In this document: positions 53,886 through 61,316 of the stretch, in pieces
How the letters are laid out: every line of letters starts with the position of its first letter
How positions within the stretch are numbered: the first letter of the stretch is position 1
NCBI RefSeq assembly: GCF_003813905.1
Contig: NZ_RPFJ01000008.1
Coordinates: 1-64,000 of the forward strand
Direction of reading: 5' to 3'
DNA from: Aureibaculum marinum
GTDB taxonomy: Bacteria; Bacteroidota; Bacteroidia; Flavobacteriales; Flavobacteriaceae
DNA: 64,000 nucleotides
Position numbers and translations under genes: made by a program
The notes under the pieces: generated by a model
What the model was told of the DNA's origin: nothing
What the model saw: the letters and a program-made list of their open reading frames with translations, nothing else
Database searches by the model: none

Positions 53886-53980
53886 TATATTTGTGGATAG
53901 CGTAGCTATTTGACATAAAACCAGTTCTGGGACTTTAGTACCAGAACGTCAGGTTTTATGTTAAAGTAAATTACGGCTAG
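53886..53980. repeat. Hairpin unit 2
   Basis: It shares the left TTTGyGGATAGC and ATTTGACATAA blocks and the right TTATGTTAAAGyAAATTACGGCT block with unit 1. The stem is TTTGACATAAAACC/GGTTTTATGTTAAA (53909-53922 and 53952-53965), and the inner stem is GTTCTGG/CCAGAAC. Where the arms differ from unit 1, both sides changed together. Confidence 0.7.
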
Positions 53981-54319
53981 TTTAGTTCTGCATAACATTA
54001 GATCCTATAATTCCCAGCCAGATCATCTTTCTCAAAAACAAAAAGGTTTATTAGACCTTTCCGTTTTATGAAATTTAAAATATCCCAGGATATAATAAAC
54101 CTTTCTACTTTGGTTATTAAATATTCGTGTTTTTTATTATCGCTTAATTTTAATATTCTGTACAATCATACAAGATTTTTTAAATACTCGATTTTAAGCG
54201 ATTAACATTCCGTTACACAAATGTCCCATAATTTGTCATTATGTAAAATTGCCGTCTACAATCACTAGATTGCTTTATAAAATCAAATTATTTTCACAAT
54301 TTATTTTATATGCAGTTGT

Positions 54320-54338
54320 ATTCTATTTAACATAATAT
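54320..54338 (+). repeat. 19-bp direct repeat, right copy
   Basis: Identical to 53729-53747. Identity stops on both sides, which fits a target-site or recombination-site duplication more than chance. Confidence 0.7.
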
Positions 54339-54418
54339 CTTTATAATTTATCCTTATCTTTTAAAATAATATAAAAGACGTTATTAGAAGAAATTTAAAT
54401 AAAGAACAAAAAGTATAT

Positions 54419-55015
54419 TTAATAATACATTCTAAAATCAAGCATTTTACAGAGATTATAGTGTCTCTGATGTAGTTCTTCAACCACATCAAACATATCA
54501 TCTTTATTTTTAAACAAACTAAAAAATGCTTTATCAAGTAGTAAACTTGGTAGTATAGTTTGGTCTACTCCATAACCAGAAATTCCTTGGGCTCCTGTAA
54601 CTGCTAAAAAATATTGTGCTTCCTCTGCTTCTAAATCTAAGACTTTTGCATTTGAAAAATGTAAAATTTTACCTTGTAATTTTCCTTCAAAAAGTTCTGC
54701 TATTTCTTGTAAACTATAAAAATAGTTATTGATGCAAATATTATTTTCTTCACCTTCAAAAACAAAGTAAATGATTTCGTAGTTTTTAAAATTATGGTCA
54801 TCGTATACCAATGCATTTAAACTTTCTAGTAAACCTTCAATGGTATCGCAGGTTTTATGGATACTATTTACACCATACCGCATCGCCAAATGTTCTAAGT
54901 TTTCTAGTACCTTGGTGTCGGTATTGCTATCTACATCTGGAACTGCTTCTAAACAGAAAATAAAATGATCTGGATCTTCAAAATTTTCTTGTGGTAACTG
55001 TCGTTCTGCTAACAA
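54419..55015 (-). CDS. Uncharacterised DUF6642-like protein
   Basis: The 198-aa cytoplasmic protein shows the pattern I associate with DUF6642: HFIFCLEAVPDVDSN near the start, HKTCDTIEGLLESL, IIYFVFEGEENNI, and AVTGAQGISGYGVDQ. The name is from memory of the pattern and is uncertain. There is no signal peptide or TM. The only initiator before the conserved start block is a TTG at 55015; the first ATG would remove about 44 residues. Alternatively the gene has lost its original start. It adjoins the hairpin-rich non-coding region. Confidence 0.6.
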   Translation of the reverse strand: MLAERQLPQENFEDPDHFIFCLEAVPDVDSNTDTKVLENLEHLAMRYGVNSIHKTCDTIEGLLESLNALVYDDHNFKNYEIIYFVFEGEENNICINNYFYSLQEIAELFEGKLQGKILHFSNAKVLDLEAEEAQYFLAVTGAQGISGYGVDQTILPSLLLDKAFFSLFKNKDDMFDVVEELHQRHYNLCKMLDFRMYY

Positions 55016-55147
55016 ATTTTAATTTTTAAATGATAATGCGTTCTTTAAAGTCAAATGTATATATTTTCACCAAACCCATATATTTACGTAATGTTAAAAT
55101 TAGAATAGGCTCTTCCCTCCTATTTTCTGCTTGTTTTAAAAACACAA

Positions 55148-56182
55148 TTAAGATTTGCTGTTGGCTTTAATAATTTTTGATATTCTCGTATTTATAATTT
55201 CTGAAAGATTCCAATTGTATAGTTTAGAGTCGGTTGTACTGTAAAATGTAATAATAACGGCATCACTATCTTTATAATAATTTGCAAAACTTTGATAGCC
55301 AGGTACCCAACCGCCATGTTCAAACTTATAAATGGAAGAATAAATTTCTTTTTCTCCAGGTTCAAAAATTGAACCATCATTTAATGCTCTTAAAAATATA
55401 CCTACATCTTCTGCTGTTGCTAGCATACCATGTTCGTCTTCTTTTAAATCAAAGGGATGCCCTACATGATAGCCACTCATCACTTCGTTTATATTTACTT
55501 CTTTAAGCGAACTAAAGGTGTTTTTTAGATGAAGTGGTTTTAAAATTTTTTCTTGTTTATATTTAAAATTGTTATACCCTAATACGTTATCCATAATTTT
55601 GTTAATTAACAGATAGTTGGTATTGCAATATTCATAGTCTTCACCAGGTTTAAAATTGGCTGGTTTATCTACTATCAATGCAAGGCTTTCTTCATAAGTT
55701 TCTGTTGGAGCTTCCCAAAATTTTGGAGCATCAGTAAAATTAGGAATACCACTTTTATGTTGAATCATTAAGCTCAACGTAATTTTATCTGCATTTTCTA
55801 TTCTTCCTTTAAGTTCTGGTAAATAATCAGCAAGGGTTTTATCTAAAGAAAGTTTACCTTCACTTACCAATTTAGTAACAGCTACCACATCATACAACTT
55901 GCTAATGCTTGCTATTTTAAATAAAGCCTGTGGATTGGCAGGAATTTTTAATTCTTTATTGTGCCAGCCTGAAGCATAAAACTGAGGGGGATGGTTGGTT
56001 TGATTTATATAAACCACGACACCATCAAATCCGTGTTTAACCGCTTCATCTAATTGCTCTTGCACTGTATCTGGTAGTGGAAGTATCCATGCCTTTACAA
56101 GGAGCCAAGGCACAAAAAACATAGAGATTATAGTGCCAAAGAATAATACAAATCTAATTATAATGGTTTTTTGCTTGCTCAT
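55148..56182 (-). CDS. Membrane-anchored serine hydrolase (class C beta-lactamase / penicillin-binding fold)
   Basis: The 344-aa protein has an N-terminal TM anchor (about 10-32). The Beta-lactamase (Pfam) fold has SxxK as SISK in FKIASISKLYD, the YxN motif as YCNTNY, and HGG in the place of KTG (FEHGGWVPGYQS). The family includes D-aminopeptidases, esterases and penicillin-binding proteins as well as AmpC. There is no reason to infer beta-lactam resistance. It is transcribed alone, with 454 bp of non-coding DNA upstream. Confidence 0.88.
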   Translation of the reverse strand: MSKQKTIIIRFVLFFGTIISMFFVPWLLVKAWILPLPDTVQEQLDEAVKHGFDGVVVYINQTNHPPQFYASGWHNKELKIPANPQALFKIASISKLYDVVAVTKLVSEGKLSLDKTLADYLPELKGRIENADKITLSLMIQHKSGIPNFTDAPKFWEAPTETYEESLALIVDKPANFKPGEDYEYCNTNYLLINKIMDNVLGYNNFKYKQEKILKPLHLKNTFSSLKEVNINEVMSGYHVGHPFDLKEDEHGMLATAEDVGIFLRALNDGSIFEPGEKEIYSSIYKFEHGGWVPGYQSFANYYKDSDAVIITFYSTTDSKLYNWNLSEIINTRISKIIKANSKS

Positions 56183-56636
56183 ACCATTTATTTTTAATGT
56201 GTTTAAGATTATGATTATAGTGTTTGCAAAATTCCATGTATTTGTTAGCTATTGAAATTTTTAATAACCGAAATGTTGAATAAATAGGATGAAATGTAAA
56301 AAAATTAATTGAGGTATTAAAATTACCTTTAGAGAACATTTATTATTATATGTCTAAGGAATAGGCATTTGTTTGAATCATTTTCGCTCCTCTTGTTTTA
56401 GATAAATTGAAGTATGTGATTAAAAAACCGTAAAGTTGATGAAACGGAAGTCTCTTCAACTTTACGGTTTATAAACTATTTAAGAAATGTTAACTAGGCT
56501 TCTCCTCTAGCGGGATAATCTAATAATGTTTTTATATTTTTATCTGTTTTTAAATTTTTTACACTTTACTTTATAATCTAATTTTTAATGCTATCATCAT
56601 TAAAAATAAATGTTCGTGATTAGTATAAGTAAAATT
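56183..56636. other. Intergenic region (454 bp)
   Basis: It holds the terminator of the aldo/keto reductase operon (56421-56470). Otherwise it is AT-rich sequence in which I see no gene, repeat or clear promoter box for the serine hydrolase. Confidence 0.5.
56421..56470 (-). terminator. Rho-independent terminator of the reductase operon
   Basis: The 15-bp stem AAACCGTAAAGTTGA/TCAACTTTACGGTTT (56425-56439 and 56456-56470) is followed by a T run on the minus strand. It lies about 165 bp after the aldo/keto reductase stop. Confidence 0.8.
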
Positions 56637-57581
56637 TTACTTATTAGCTATTGCTAATATTTCTAAATCTTCTGCGTCTAAATTTAGTTTTGGAGCATCA
56701 AATAATGTTTGTAATTGACTTTGACTAGTCGCACTAACAATTGGTGCGGCAATGTGCGGTTGTGCCATTAACCAAGCCAGTGAGACCGTTGCTGGTGTTG
56801 TGTTGTATTTTTCTGAAATGATATCTAAAGCATTAATAATTCTCAACCCTTTTGCGTTTAAATATTGCTTTACACTATTGCCGCGAACACTTTTATTTAA
56901 ATCATCTTCAGTACGGTATTTGCCCGTTAAAAATCCGCTGGCCAAAGAAAAATATGTCATAACACTTAAGCTATATTCTTCAACAATATTGGCATATTTA
57001 GTCTCATAATCATCTCGCTCTAACAAGTTATAATGCGGTTGCAAAGCCACATATTTTGGAAGGTTATTTTCTTTAGAAACTTTAAAAGACTCTATTAATC
57101 TTTCAGGCGATATGTTTGATGCTGCGATATAGCGAACTTTACCGGCTTTAATGATTTCATCATAAGCGGATAAGGTTTCTTCTACAGGTGTAATATCATC
57201 ATCAAAATGGGTGTAATATAAATCTATATGGTCGGTTTGAAGACGTTGTAGTGACTCGTCTACTGATTTTAAAATATGTTTTTTACTAATATCTTTTGGA
57301 TGTTCTTTGGTTTCAGAACCTACCTTGGTTGCTAGTACAATCTGATCTCTGTTACCTCTAGCCTTTATCCATTTACCAATAATGGTTTCCGATTGTCCAC
57401 CAACACCATTGACCCACCAGCTGTAGGTATCTGCAGTATCAATAAAATTGAAACCAGCTTCTACAAAAGCATCTAAGATTTCAAAAGATTGTTTTTCATC
57501 TAATGTCCAACCAAATACATTTCCTCCAAAATTAATACGAGAAACTTCTAAATCAGTATGACTTATATTTATTTTTTCCAT
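56637..57581 (-). CDS. Aldo/keto reductase
   Basis: The 314-aa NADPH-dependent TIM-barrel reductase of carbonyls and aldehydes has the tetrad visible as Asp and Tyr in FIDTADTYSWW, Lys in VLATKVGSE and His in LYYTHFDDD. The C-terminal AAPIVSATSQSQLQTL is the cofactor-binding block. It follows the ABM monooxygenase gene by 33 bp on the same strand. It belongs to a run of four minus-strand redox genes opposite an HxlR regulator, so an electrophile or carbonyl stress role is inferred. Confidence 0.92.
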   Translation of the reverse strand: MEKINISHTDLEVSRINFGGNVFGWTLDEKQSFEILDAFVEAGFNFIDTADTYSWWVNGVGGQSETIIGKWIKARGNRDQIVLATKVGSETKEHPKDISKKHILKSVDESLQRLQTDHIDLYYTHFDDDITPVEETLSAYDEIIKAGKVRYIAASNISPERLIESFKVSKENNLPKYVALQPHYNLLERDDYETKYANIVEEYSLSVMTYFSLASGFLTGKYRTEDDLNKSVRGNSVKQYLNAKGLRIINALDIISEKYNTTPATVSLAWLMAQPHIAAPIVSATSQSQLQTLFDAPKLNLDAEDLEILAIANK

Positions 57582-57614
57582 TATTTTAATTTTTTATTTA
57601 AGCTTTCTTTGTAA

Positions 57615-57914
57615 TTAGATTACCATCTCTGTCATTTTATGAACTACAAATTCTTTTAACTTCCCTTCGGAAGCTTTTTTAAATTGCATATAATGTTTGC
57701 TCTGACTGTGTTTTTTTAATGCTTCAGTATTTGTCCATTGTTCAAATACAAAAAATTCATTAGGATTGTCGTTATCAGTGTGAAGTATATAATCTATATT
57801 ACCTTCTTCAGTTTTACTTTTACTTACCAATTGTTTAAGTTCTGATAGCATAGAGGTTTTATCAGTTTCATTAACCTCAATTTTAGCTACTACAGTTAAA
57901 TATGATTTCTTCAT
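57615..57914 (-). CDS. Antibiotic-biosynthesis-monooxygenase (ABM) domain protein, YgiN-like
   Basis: The 99-aa ferredoxin-like dimeric protein has an N-terminal strand SYLTVVAKIEVNETDKTSML, a middle helix, IDYILHTDNDNPNEFFVFEQ followed by W, and HSQSKHYMQF with the conserved His pair. Members oxidise quinols or polyketides without cofactors. Next to quinone and aldehyde reductases a quinol-related role is plausible. The leader upstream is about 240 nt from a good -7 box and contains structured sequence. Confidence 0.85.
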   Translation of the reverse strand: MKKSYLTVVAKIEVNETDKTSMLSELKQLVSKSKTEEGNIDYILHTDNDNPNEFFVFEQWTNTEALKKHSQSKHYMQFKKASEGKLKEFVVHKMTEMVI

Positions 57915-58017
57915 TTTAAATTGAAAATTTAATTAGTTATGGTAAAATTACCATTACTATGTGTATGTGGTGGAGAAGAAAATGCTTTTTTTGAATTTTA
58001 TTAAAAATCCTGCTGGT

Positions 58018-58156
58018 TCGTTTTAGGTACGATCACCTCACAGGTTTCCTGCCGCTGAACTTTTATCTCCACGTAAGGGATTTAACCAACCCCATTCCAC
58101 TTGGTATGCAGTTACCAACTCGTTTTGGTACTTTTTGGATCCGTTGTCTGTCTGAG
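58018..58156 (-). ncRNA. Candidate structured leader RNA of the ABM-AKR genes
   Basis: The segment is richer in G+C than its surroundings and lies directly after a -7 box, TACTTTTG (58163-58170, minus). Local stems on the minus strand are TACCAA/TTGGTA (58113-58130), ACCAA/TTGGT (58085-58105) and CAGG-AAA-CCTG (58041-58051). A 12-13-nt imperfect direct repeat, TCGTTTTaGGTAC, bounds it (58018-58030, 58120-58131). It matches no riboswitch class that I know. It could also be a decayed gene. Confidence 0.4.
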
Positions 58157-58162
58157 TATTTG

Positions 58163-58170
58163 CAAAAGTA
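58163..58170 (-). promoter_or_regulatory. Promoter -7 box upstream of the ABM-AKR genes
   Basis: TACTTTTG on the minus strand. No good -33 element is seen at the usual spacing. The leader to the ABM gene would be about 240 nt. Confidence 0.45.
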
Positions 58171-58233
58171 CCTGCTATTATTACTTATGTTAAAAAAATA
58201 TTTTTTTCATTTTTACTATCTAGTCAATTGTAC

Positions 58234-59241
58234 CTAAAATCCTTCTAGAACAATTTTACCTTTAGCTTTTCCTGTTTCTAAAAATGCATGTGCTTTTCTA
58301 AGATTTTTAGCATTTATTGTTCCGAAGTTTTCGCCTAAAGTGGTTCTAATTGTTCCATTGTCTATTAATTCAGACACTTTGTTTAAAATGTTATGTTGCT
58401 CTATCATATCATCAGTCTCAAACATAGAACGTGTAAACATTAACTCAATGTGCGTAGAAACTGCTTTTCCTTTAAAAGGCATTACGTTTAACGATTTAGG
58501 GTCGTCGATAAATCCGAATTTACCTTGTGGTTTTATTAGTTTTGCAATTTCATCCACGTGATGTTCTGTGGCATTTAAACTCACTACATATTCAGGAGCT
58601 GGTAAGTTGTATTTTTCAAACTCTTCGCTTAATTTATTTCTGTGGTTGATAACCGTATCTGCACCTAATTCTTTTAACCAATCGGTAGTTTCTTTGCGAG
58701 AAGCAGTACCAATAATATTTAATTTTGTTAGCTTTTTAGCCAATTGCACCATAATAGACCCCACACCTCCAGCAGCACCGATGACCAAAATGGATTTGTT
58801 GGCATCATCTTTTGACACTTGCAACCTATCAAACAACATTTCGTAGGCTGTAAGGGTTGTTAAGGGTAAAGCCGCAGCCTCGGCGTAGGATAAACTTTGA
58901 GGTTTTTTGCCTACAATACGTTCGTCAACAATTTGATATTGAGCATAACTTCCTTGACGGGTAAAATCACCTGCATACCAAACTTTATCACCTATATTAA
59001 AAAGAGTAACATCTTCGCCCACTTGCTTTACAATTCCAGTAGCGTCCCAACCAATTACTTTCCAATTATTACCTTCTACTGGCATATTGGCTCGTACTTT
59101 ATAGTCTGCGGGATTAACAGAAATGGCTTTAATTTCAACTAAAATGTCCCTTCCTGTTGCTTTTGGCGTGTCTAATTCTATATCTTGAAGAGAATTTACA
59201 TTAGCAATTGGTAAATTCTCTTTGTATCCTATTGCTTTCAT
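58234..59241 (-). CDS. Zinc-type alcohol dehydrogenase-like / quinone oxidoreductase (MDR family)
   Basis: The 335-aa NADPH-dependent medium-chain reductase has an N-terminal GroES-like domain (about 25-125; ISVNPADYKVR, GDKVWYAGDF). The Rossmann domain has VIGAAGGVGSIMVQLA. The catalytic-zinc cysteine and structural Cys cluster are absent, which places it with quinone oxidoreductases (COG0604). It lies 21 bp downstream of the nitroreductase gene, so the two are probably one transcript. Confidence 0.9.
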   Translation of the reverse strand: MKAIGYKENLPIANVNSLQDIELDTPKATGRDILVEIKAISVNPADYKVRANMPVEGNNWKVIGWDATGIVKQVGEDVTLFNIGDKVWYAGDFTRQGSYAQYQIVDERIVGKKPQSLSYAEAAALPLTTLTAYEMLFDRLQVSKDDANKSILVIGAAGGVGSIMVQLAKKLTKLNIIGTASRKETTDWLKELGADTVINHRNKLSEEFEKYNLPAPEYVVSLNATEHHVDEIAKLIKPQGKFGFIDDPKSLNVMPFKGKAVSTHIELMFTRSMFETDDMIEQHNILNKVSELIDNGTIRTTLGENFGTINAKNLRKAHAFLETGKAKGKIVLEGF

Positions 59242-59262
59242 TTGGTTTAAAAGTTTTTGAAA

Positions 59263-59922
59263 TTATATTACAGTGAAAATTTCGCTTTCAGGTAATCTAG
59301 ATTTTGGTGTTTTATCTGTAGAATTAAAATCGGACTCTGCTCTATATCCTAAAGAAACAGCTACTAAAGAAGTATATCCTTTTTCTCTTAATCCAAATTC
59401 TTCATCTAAAGCTTTCACATCTATACCTTCCATTGGTGTTGCGTCAATACCTAAACTTGCAACTCCTAATAAAAAGTTTCCAATGTTAAGATATACTTGC
59501 TTTTCCATCCAGTGTTGTAAATCTTTTAAGTCGTATTTGTGAATACCAGTAAAAGCTTTAACAGCACCTAAAAATCCGTTTTTAATATCTTCACTAGGGA
59601 ACCTTCCACTTTTATCTTCCGTATCTGCAATATGCTGGTAGTATGTATCATCTGCATCTGTTTTTGCACAAAATAATACAACAGCTGAAGCATTAGTTAC
59701 TTTTGGCTCGTTAAAACTATAAAAGCCTTGTGTTCCTTTTGCAATTCTAGCTTTACCTTCGGTAGTTTCGGCAACTATAAAATGCCAAGGTTGTAAATTT
59801 ACACTAGAAGGACTCATTCTCAATAAATTTTTGATTTCCTTCATATCCGAATCGGATAATTTTTTACTAGGGTCAAATTCTTTTGTGGTGTATCTCCAGT
59901 TTAAAGTTTCTTGTAATTTCAT
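59263..59922 (-). CDS. FMN-dependent NAD(P)H nitroreductase (NfsB-like)
   Basis: The 219-aa flavoprotein reduces nitro compounds and quinones. It starts MKLQETLNWRYTTKEFDPSK, the usual R-x-T-K-x-F/Y block. SPSSVNLQPWHFIVA is the FMN phosphate site. TPMEGIDVKALDEEFGLREK and SLGYRAESDFNS match the NfsB/FRase I branch. It is first in the minus-strand redox gene run. A -7 box (59955-59962) and an inverted repeat (59971-60015) lie upstream, next to a divergent HxlR regulator. Confidence 0.92.
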   Translation of the reverse strand: MKLQETLNWRYTTKEFDPSKKLSDSDMKEIKNLLRMSPSSVNLQPWHFIVAETTEGKARIAKGTQGFYSFNEPKVTNASAVVLFCAKTDADDTYYQHIADTEDKSGRFPSEDIKNGFLGAVKAFTGIHKYDLKDLQHWMEKQVYLNIGNFLLGVASLGIDATPMEGIDVKALDEEFGLREKGYTSLVAVSLGYRAESDFNSTDKTPKSRLPESEIFTVI

Positions 59923-59954
59923 TATATATTATATTACTATCATTTTTATAGTGG

Positions 59955-59962
59955 CAAAAGTA
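59955..59962 (-). promoter_or_regulatory. Promoter -7 box of the nitroreductase gene
   Basis: TACTTTTG on the minus strand gives a leader of about 26 nt. The inverted repeat at 59971-60015 covers its upstream part. Confidence 0.55.
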
Positions 59963-59970
59963 TATATAGT

Positions 59971-60015
59971 ATTTTAATCTCACAATAACGGTCAAAAAGT
60001 ATAGTGAGTTAAAAT
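59971..60015. promoter_or_regulatory. Inverted repeat in the nitroreductase promoter, possible operator
   Basis: ATTTTAATCTCAC (59971-59983) pairs with GTGAGTTAAAAT (60004-60015) with one bulged base. It lies where a repressor would overlap the -33 region. Confidence 0.45.
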
Positions 60016-60360
60016 GATGTAATATATTTAATAACAGTTGTTTATTTTGTTGTTTTATGTAAAAAAGTTAAGACTTGTACTAGTTTAAGATAAATTAGAC
60101 TAGACCATATTTGTATTTCGGAAATTAATTAAATTTAAAATTATAGAATGCTTCGAGTAATTATAGACGTAAAAAGTAAAATGGAATAGTTTATAATATT
60201 TGATATATTACTTTTAACCATTCTATTTTATAATTGTATTACATTAAAATATTACTCACAATTTAATTTTTTTATTTATATTTTTGTATATAAATATTTA
60301 TGTTGCTATCTAAATGTAGATATTATAGTGTGATGCTTTTGTTATGATTAATAAAAAGTT

Positions 60361-60729
60361 ATGGAAATAGAACATAAAAAAAGATTAATAAAATACAATG
60401 ACAAATTGTTTTCTTGTACAACAAGTATTGCAATGGAGTTAATTGGAGGAAAATGGAAAAGTGTTATTTTAATCTATCTTATTGATGGTAAGAAACGTTA
60501 TAATGAATTGTATAAATTAATTTCAACCATTACCGAGAGAACTTTAAGTTTACAGCTTAAGCAATTAGAGAAAGATGGTTTAATTACGCGTAAAGTATAT
60601 ACTAAAAAACCACCCTTAAAAGTTGAATACGAATTAACACCTTTTGGAAAAACTTTGGCTCCTGTATTAACTTCAATTGCAAATTGGGGAAAAATTGTTG
60701 CAGATAAAAAAGGTGAAATTATAGAGTAG
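60361..60729 (+). CDS. HxlR-family transcriptional regulator
   Basis: The 122-aa winged-helix regulator has LFSCTTSIAMELIGGKWKSV, the HxlR N-terminal signature with a conserved Cys (Cys19) that in YodB/HypR-type members senses quinones or disulfide stress. ISTITERTLSLQLKQLEKDG is the recognition helix region, and YELTPFGKTLAPVL the wing. It is divergent from the nitroreductase / quinone oxidoreductase genes, the standard context for an electrophile-sensing repressor. The sensing role is inferred from the family and this context. Confidence 0.9.
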   Translation: MEIEHKKRLIKYNDKLFSCTTSIAMELIGGKWKSVILIYLIDGKKRYNELYKLISTITERTLSLQLKQLEKDGLITRKVYTKKPPLKVEYELTPFGKTLAPVLTSIANWGKIVADKKGEIIE

Positions 60730-60887
60730 GTATTTATTGTTTTAACTGTTTTCTTTAATACTATTATTCTTGTTAGCGATGAGTGATTTTAATACTGGTC
60801 AGCTAATAAAAGTTTTAATAAATTCTATGTTAACAATAGAATTACACTTAATTTTACAATTATTTTATAACCAAACATTTTTTATCC

Positions 60888-61316
60888 ATGAAAACAAAAA
60901 TAGCCCTACTATTAATTTTAAGTCTGCTCATTCAATCATGTAAAAATGAATCAAAAGAAAGTACAACAGAAAAAACACGTATGGAACGTGTAATTGCTGT
61001 TCATGATGAATTAATGCCTAAAATGAACGATATTGGTAAGTTAACTACTGCTTTAGAAGCCAAAATAGATAGTACTGAAACTGGGCAAACTTATAAAGTA
61101 GCCAAGGATAGTCTTGTTGCAGCCTATGATTTTATGATGGACTGGATGAAAGGTTTTGGTGATAAATTTGATTCGGAAGAAATATTAGAAGGTAAAGCTC
61201 TTAGTGCAGAAAAAGAAGCGTTACTTATTGAAGAAGAAGAGAGAGTAAATAAGATGAAAAAAATGATGTTAGGTAGTATTGCTAATGCAGAAGCTTTATT
61301 GTCAGAAGATAAATAG
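60888..61316 (+). CDS. Predicted helical lipoprotein
   Basis: The 142-aa protein has a lipobox (MKTKIALLLILSLLIQSC). The mature chain is almost entirely charged alpha-helix (RMERVIAVHDELMPKMNDIG, then YDFMMDWMKGFGDKF and EKEALLIEEEERVNKMKKMM). Similar flavobacterial proteins are sometimes labelled viral A-type inclusion protein; that label has no functional meaning here. No catalytic motif is seen. It is a single gene ending at a very long perfect hairpin. Confidence 0.7.
   Translation: MKTKIALLLILSLLIQSCKNESKESTTEKTRMERVIAVHDELMPKMNDIGKLTTALEAKIDSTETGQTYKVAKDSLVAAYDFMMDWMKGFGDKFDSEEILEGKALSAEKEALLIEEEERVNKMKKMMLGSIANAEALLSEDK

Larger units (their letters stand above)
53601..54418. other. 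818-bp palindrome-rich non-coding region
   Basis: No ORF of note is seen. It contains two tandem hairpin units (53767-53870 and 53886-53980) and a 19-bp direct repeat at each side (53729-53747, 54320-54338). A 12-bp inverted repeat lies at 54042-54053 / 54093-54104, a 9-bp one at 54139-54147 / 54194-54202, and a small hairpin CAATC-ACTA-GATTG around 54260-54273. It may be a remnant or a non-autonomous element, or may encode structured RNA. Confidence 0.6.
57915..58233. other. Intergenic region (319 bp) between reductase genes
   Basis: It holds the candidate leader RNA and promoter described separately. A short TA-rich segment next to the ABM start contains a weak hairpin (ATGGTA/TACCAT). Confidence 0.5.
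59923..60360. other. Divergent control region nitroreductase / HxlR (438 bp)
   Basis: Besides the nitroreductase promoter and its inverted repeat it contains CTAGTTTAA-N6-TTAGACTAG (60080-60103, one mismatch). It also holds two nested inverted repeats, ATAGAATG/CATTCTAT (60143-60150, 60219-60226) and AAAAGTAA/TTACTTTT (60172-60179, 60208-60215). No ORF was recognised. Confidence 0.5.

Noticed and set aside
53767-53980. CRISPR array
   Set aside because: Only two units, with the variable part inside the hairpin rather than as spacers between identical repeats, and no cas genes nearby.
53729-54338. Integron attC sites
   Set aside because: The arms resemble RYYYAAC/GTTRRRY (ATTTAAC in the direct repeats, GTTAAA in the hairpins), but GTTAAAG breaks the last position, the left arms read ATTTGAC, no cassette ORFs lie between, and no IntI gene is present. 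Kept only as an unexplained element.
55148-56182. Class C beta-lactamase resistance gene
   Set aside because: The fold motifs are shared with many esterases and D-aminopeptidases, the third motif is HGG, and the protein is membrane anchored. No resistance function is supported.
56154-56339. 61-aa ORF on the minus strand
   Set aside because: It overlaps the start of the serine hydrolase in another frame, has aromatic/basic-rich composition typical of AT-rich chance frames, and has no promoter box or family pattern.
58018-58170. Short coding frame on the minus strand (about 45 codons)
   Set aside because: It is open and looks protein-like, but has no ATG, GTG or TTG start after its upstream stop, and lies directly behind a promoter box. 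A structured leader or a decayed gene explains it better.
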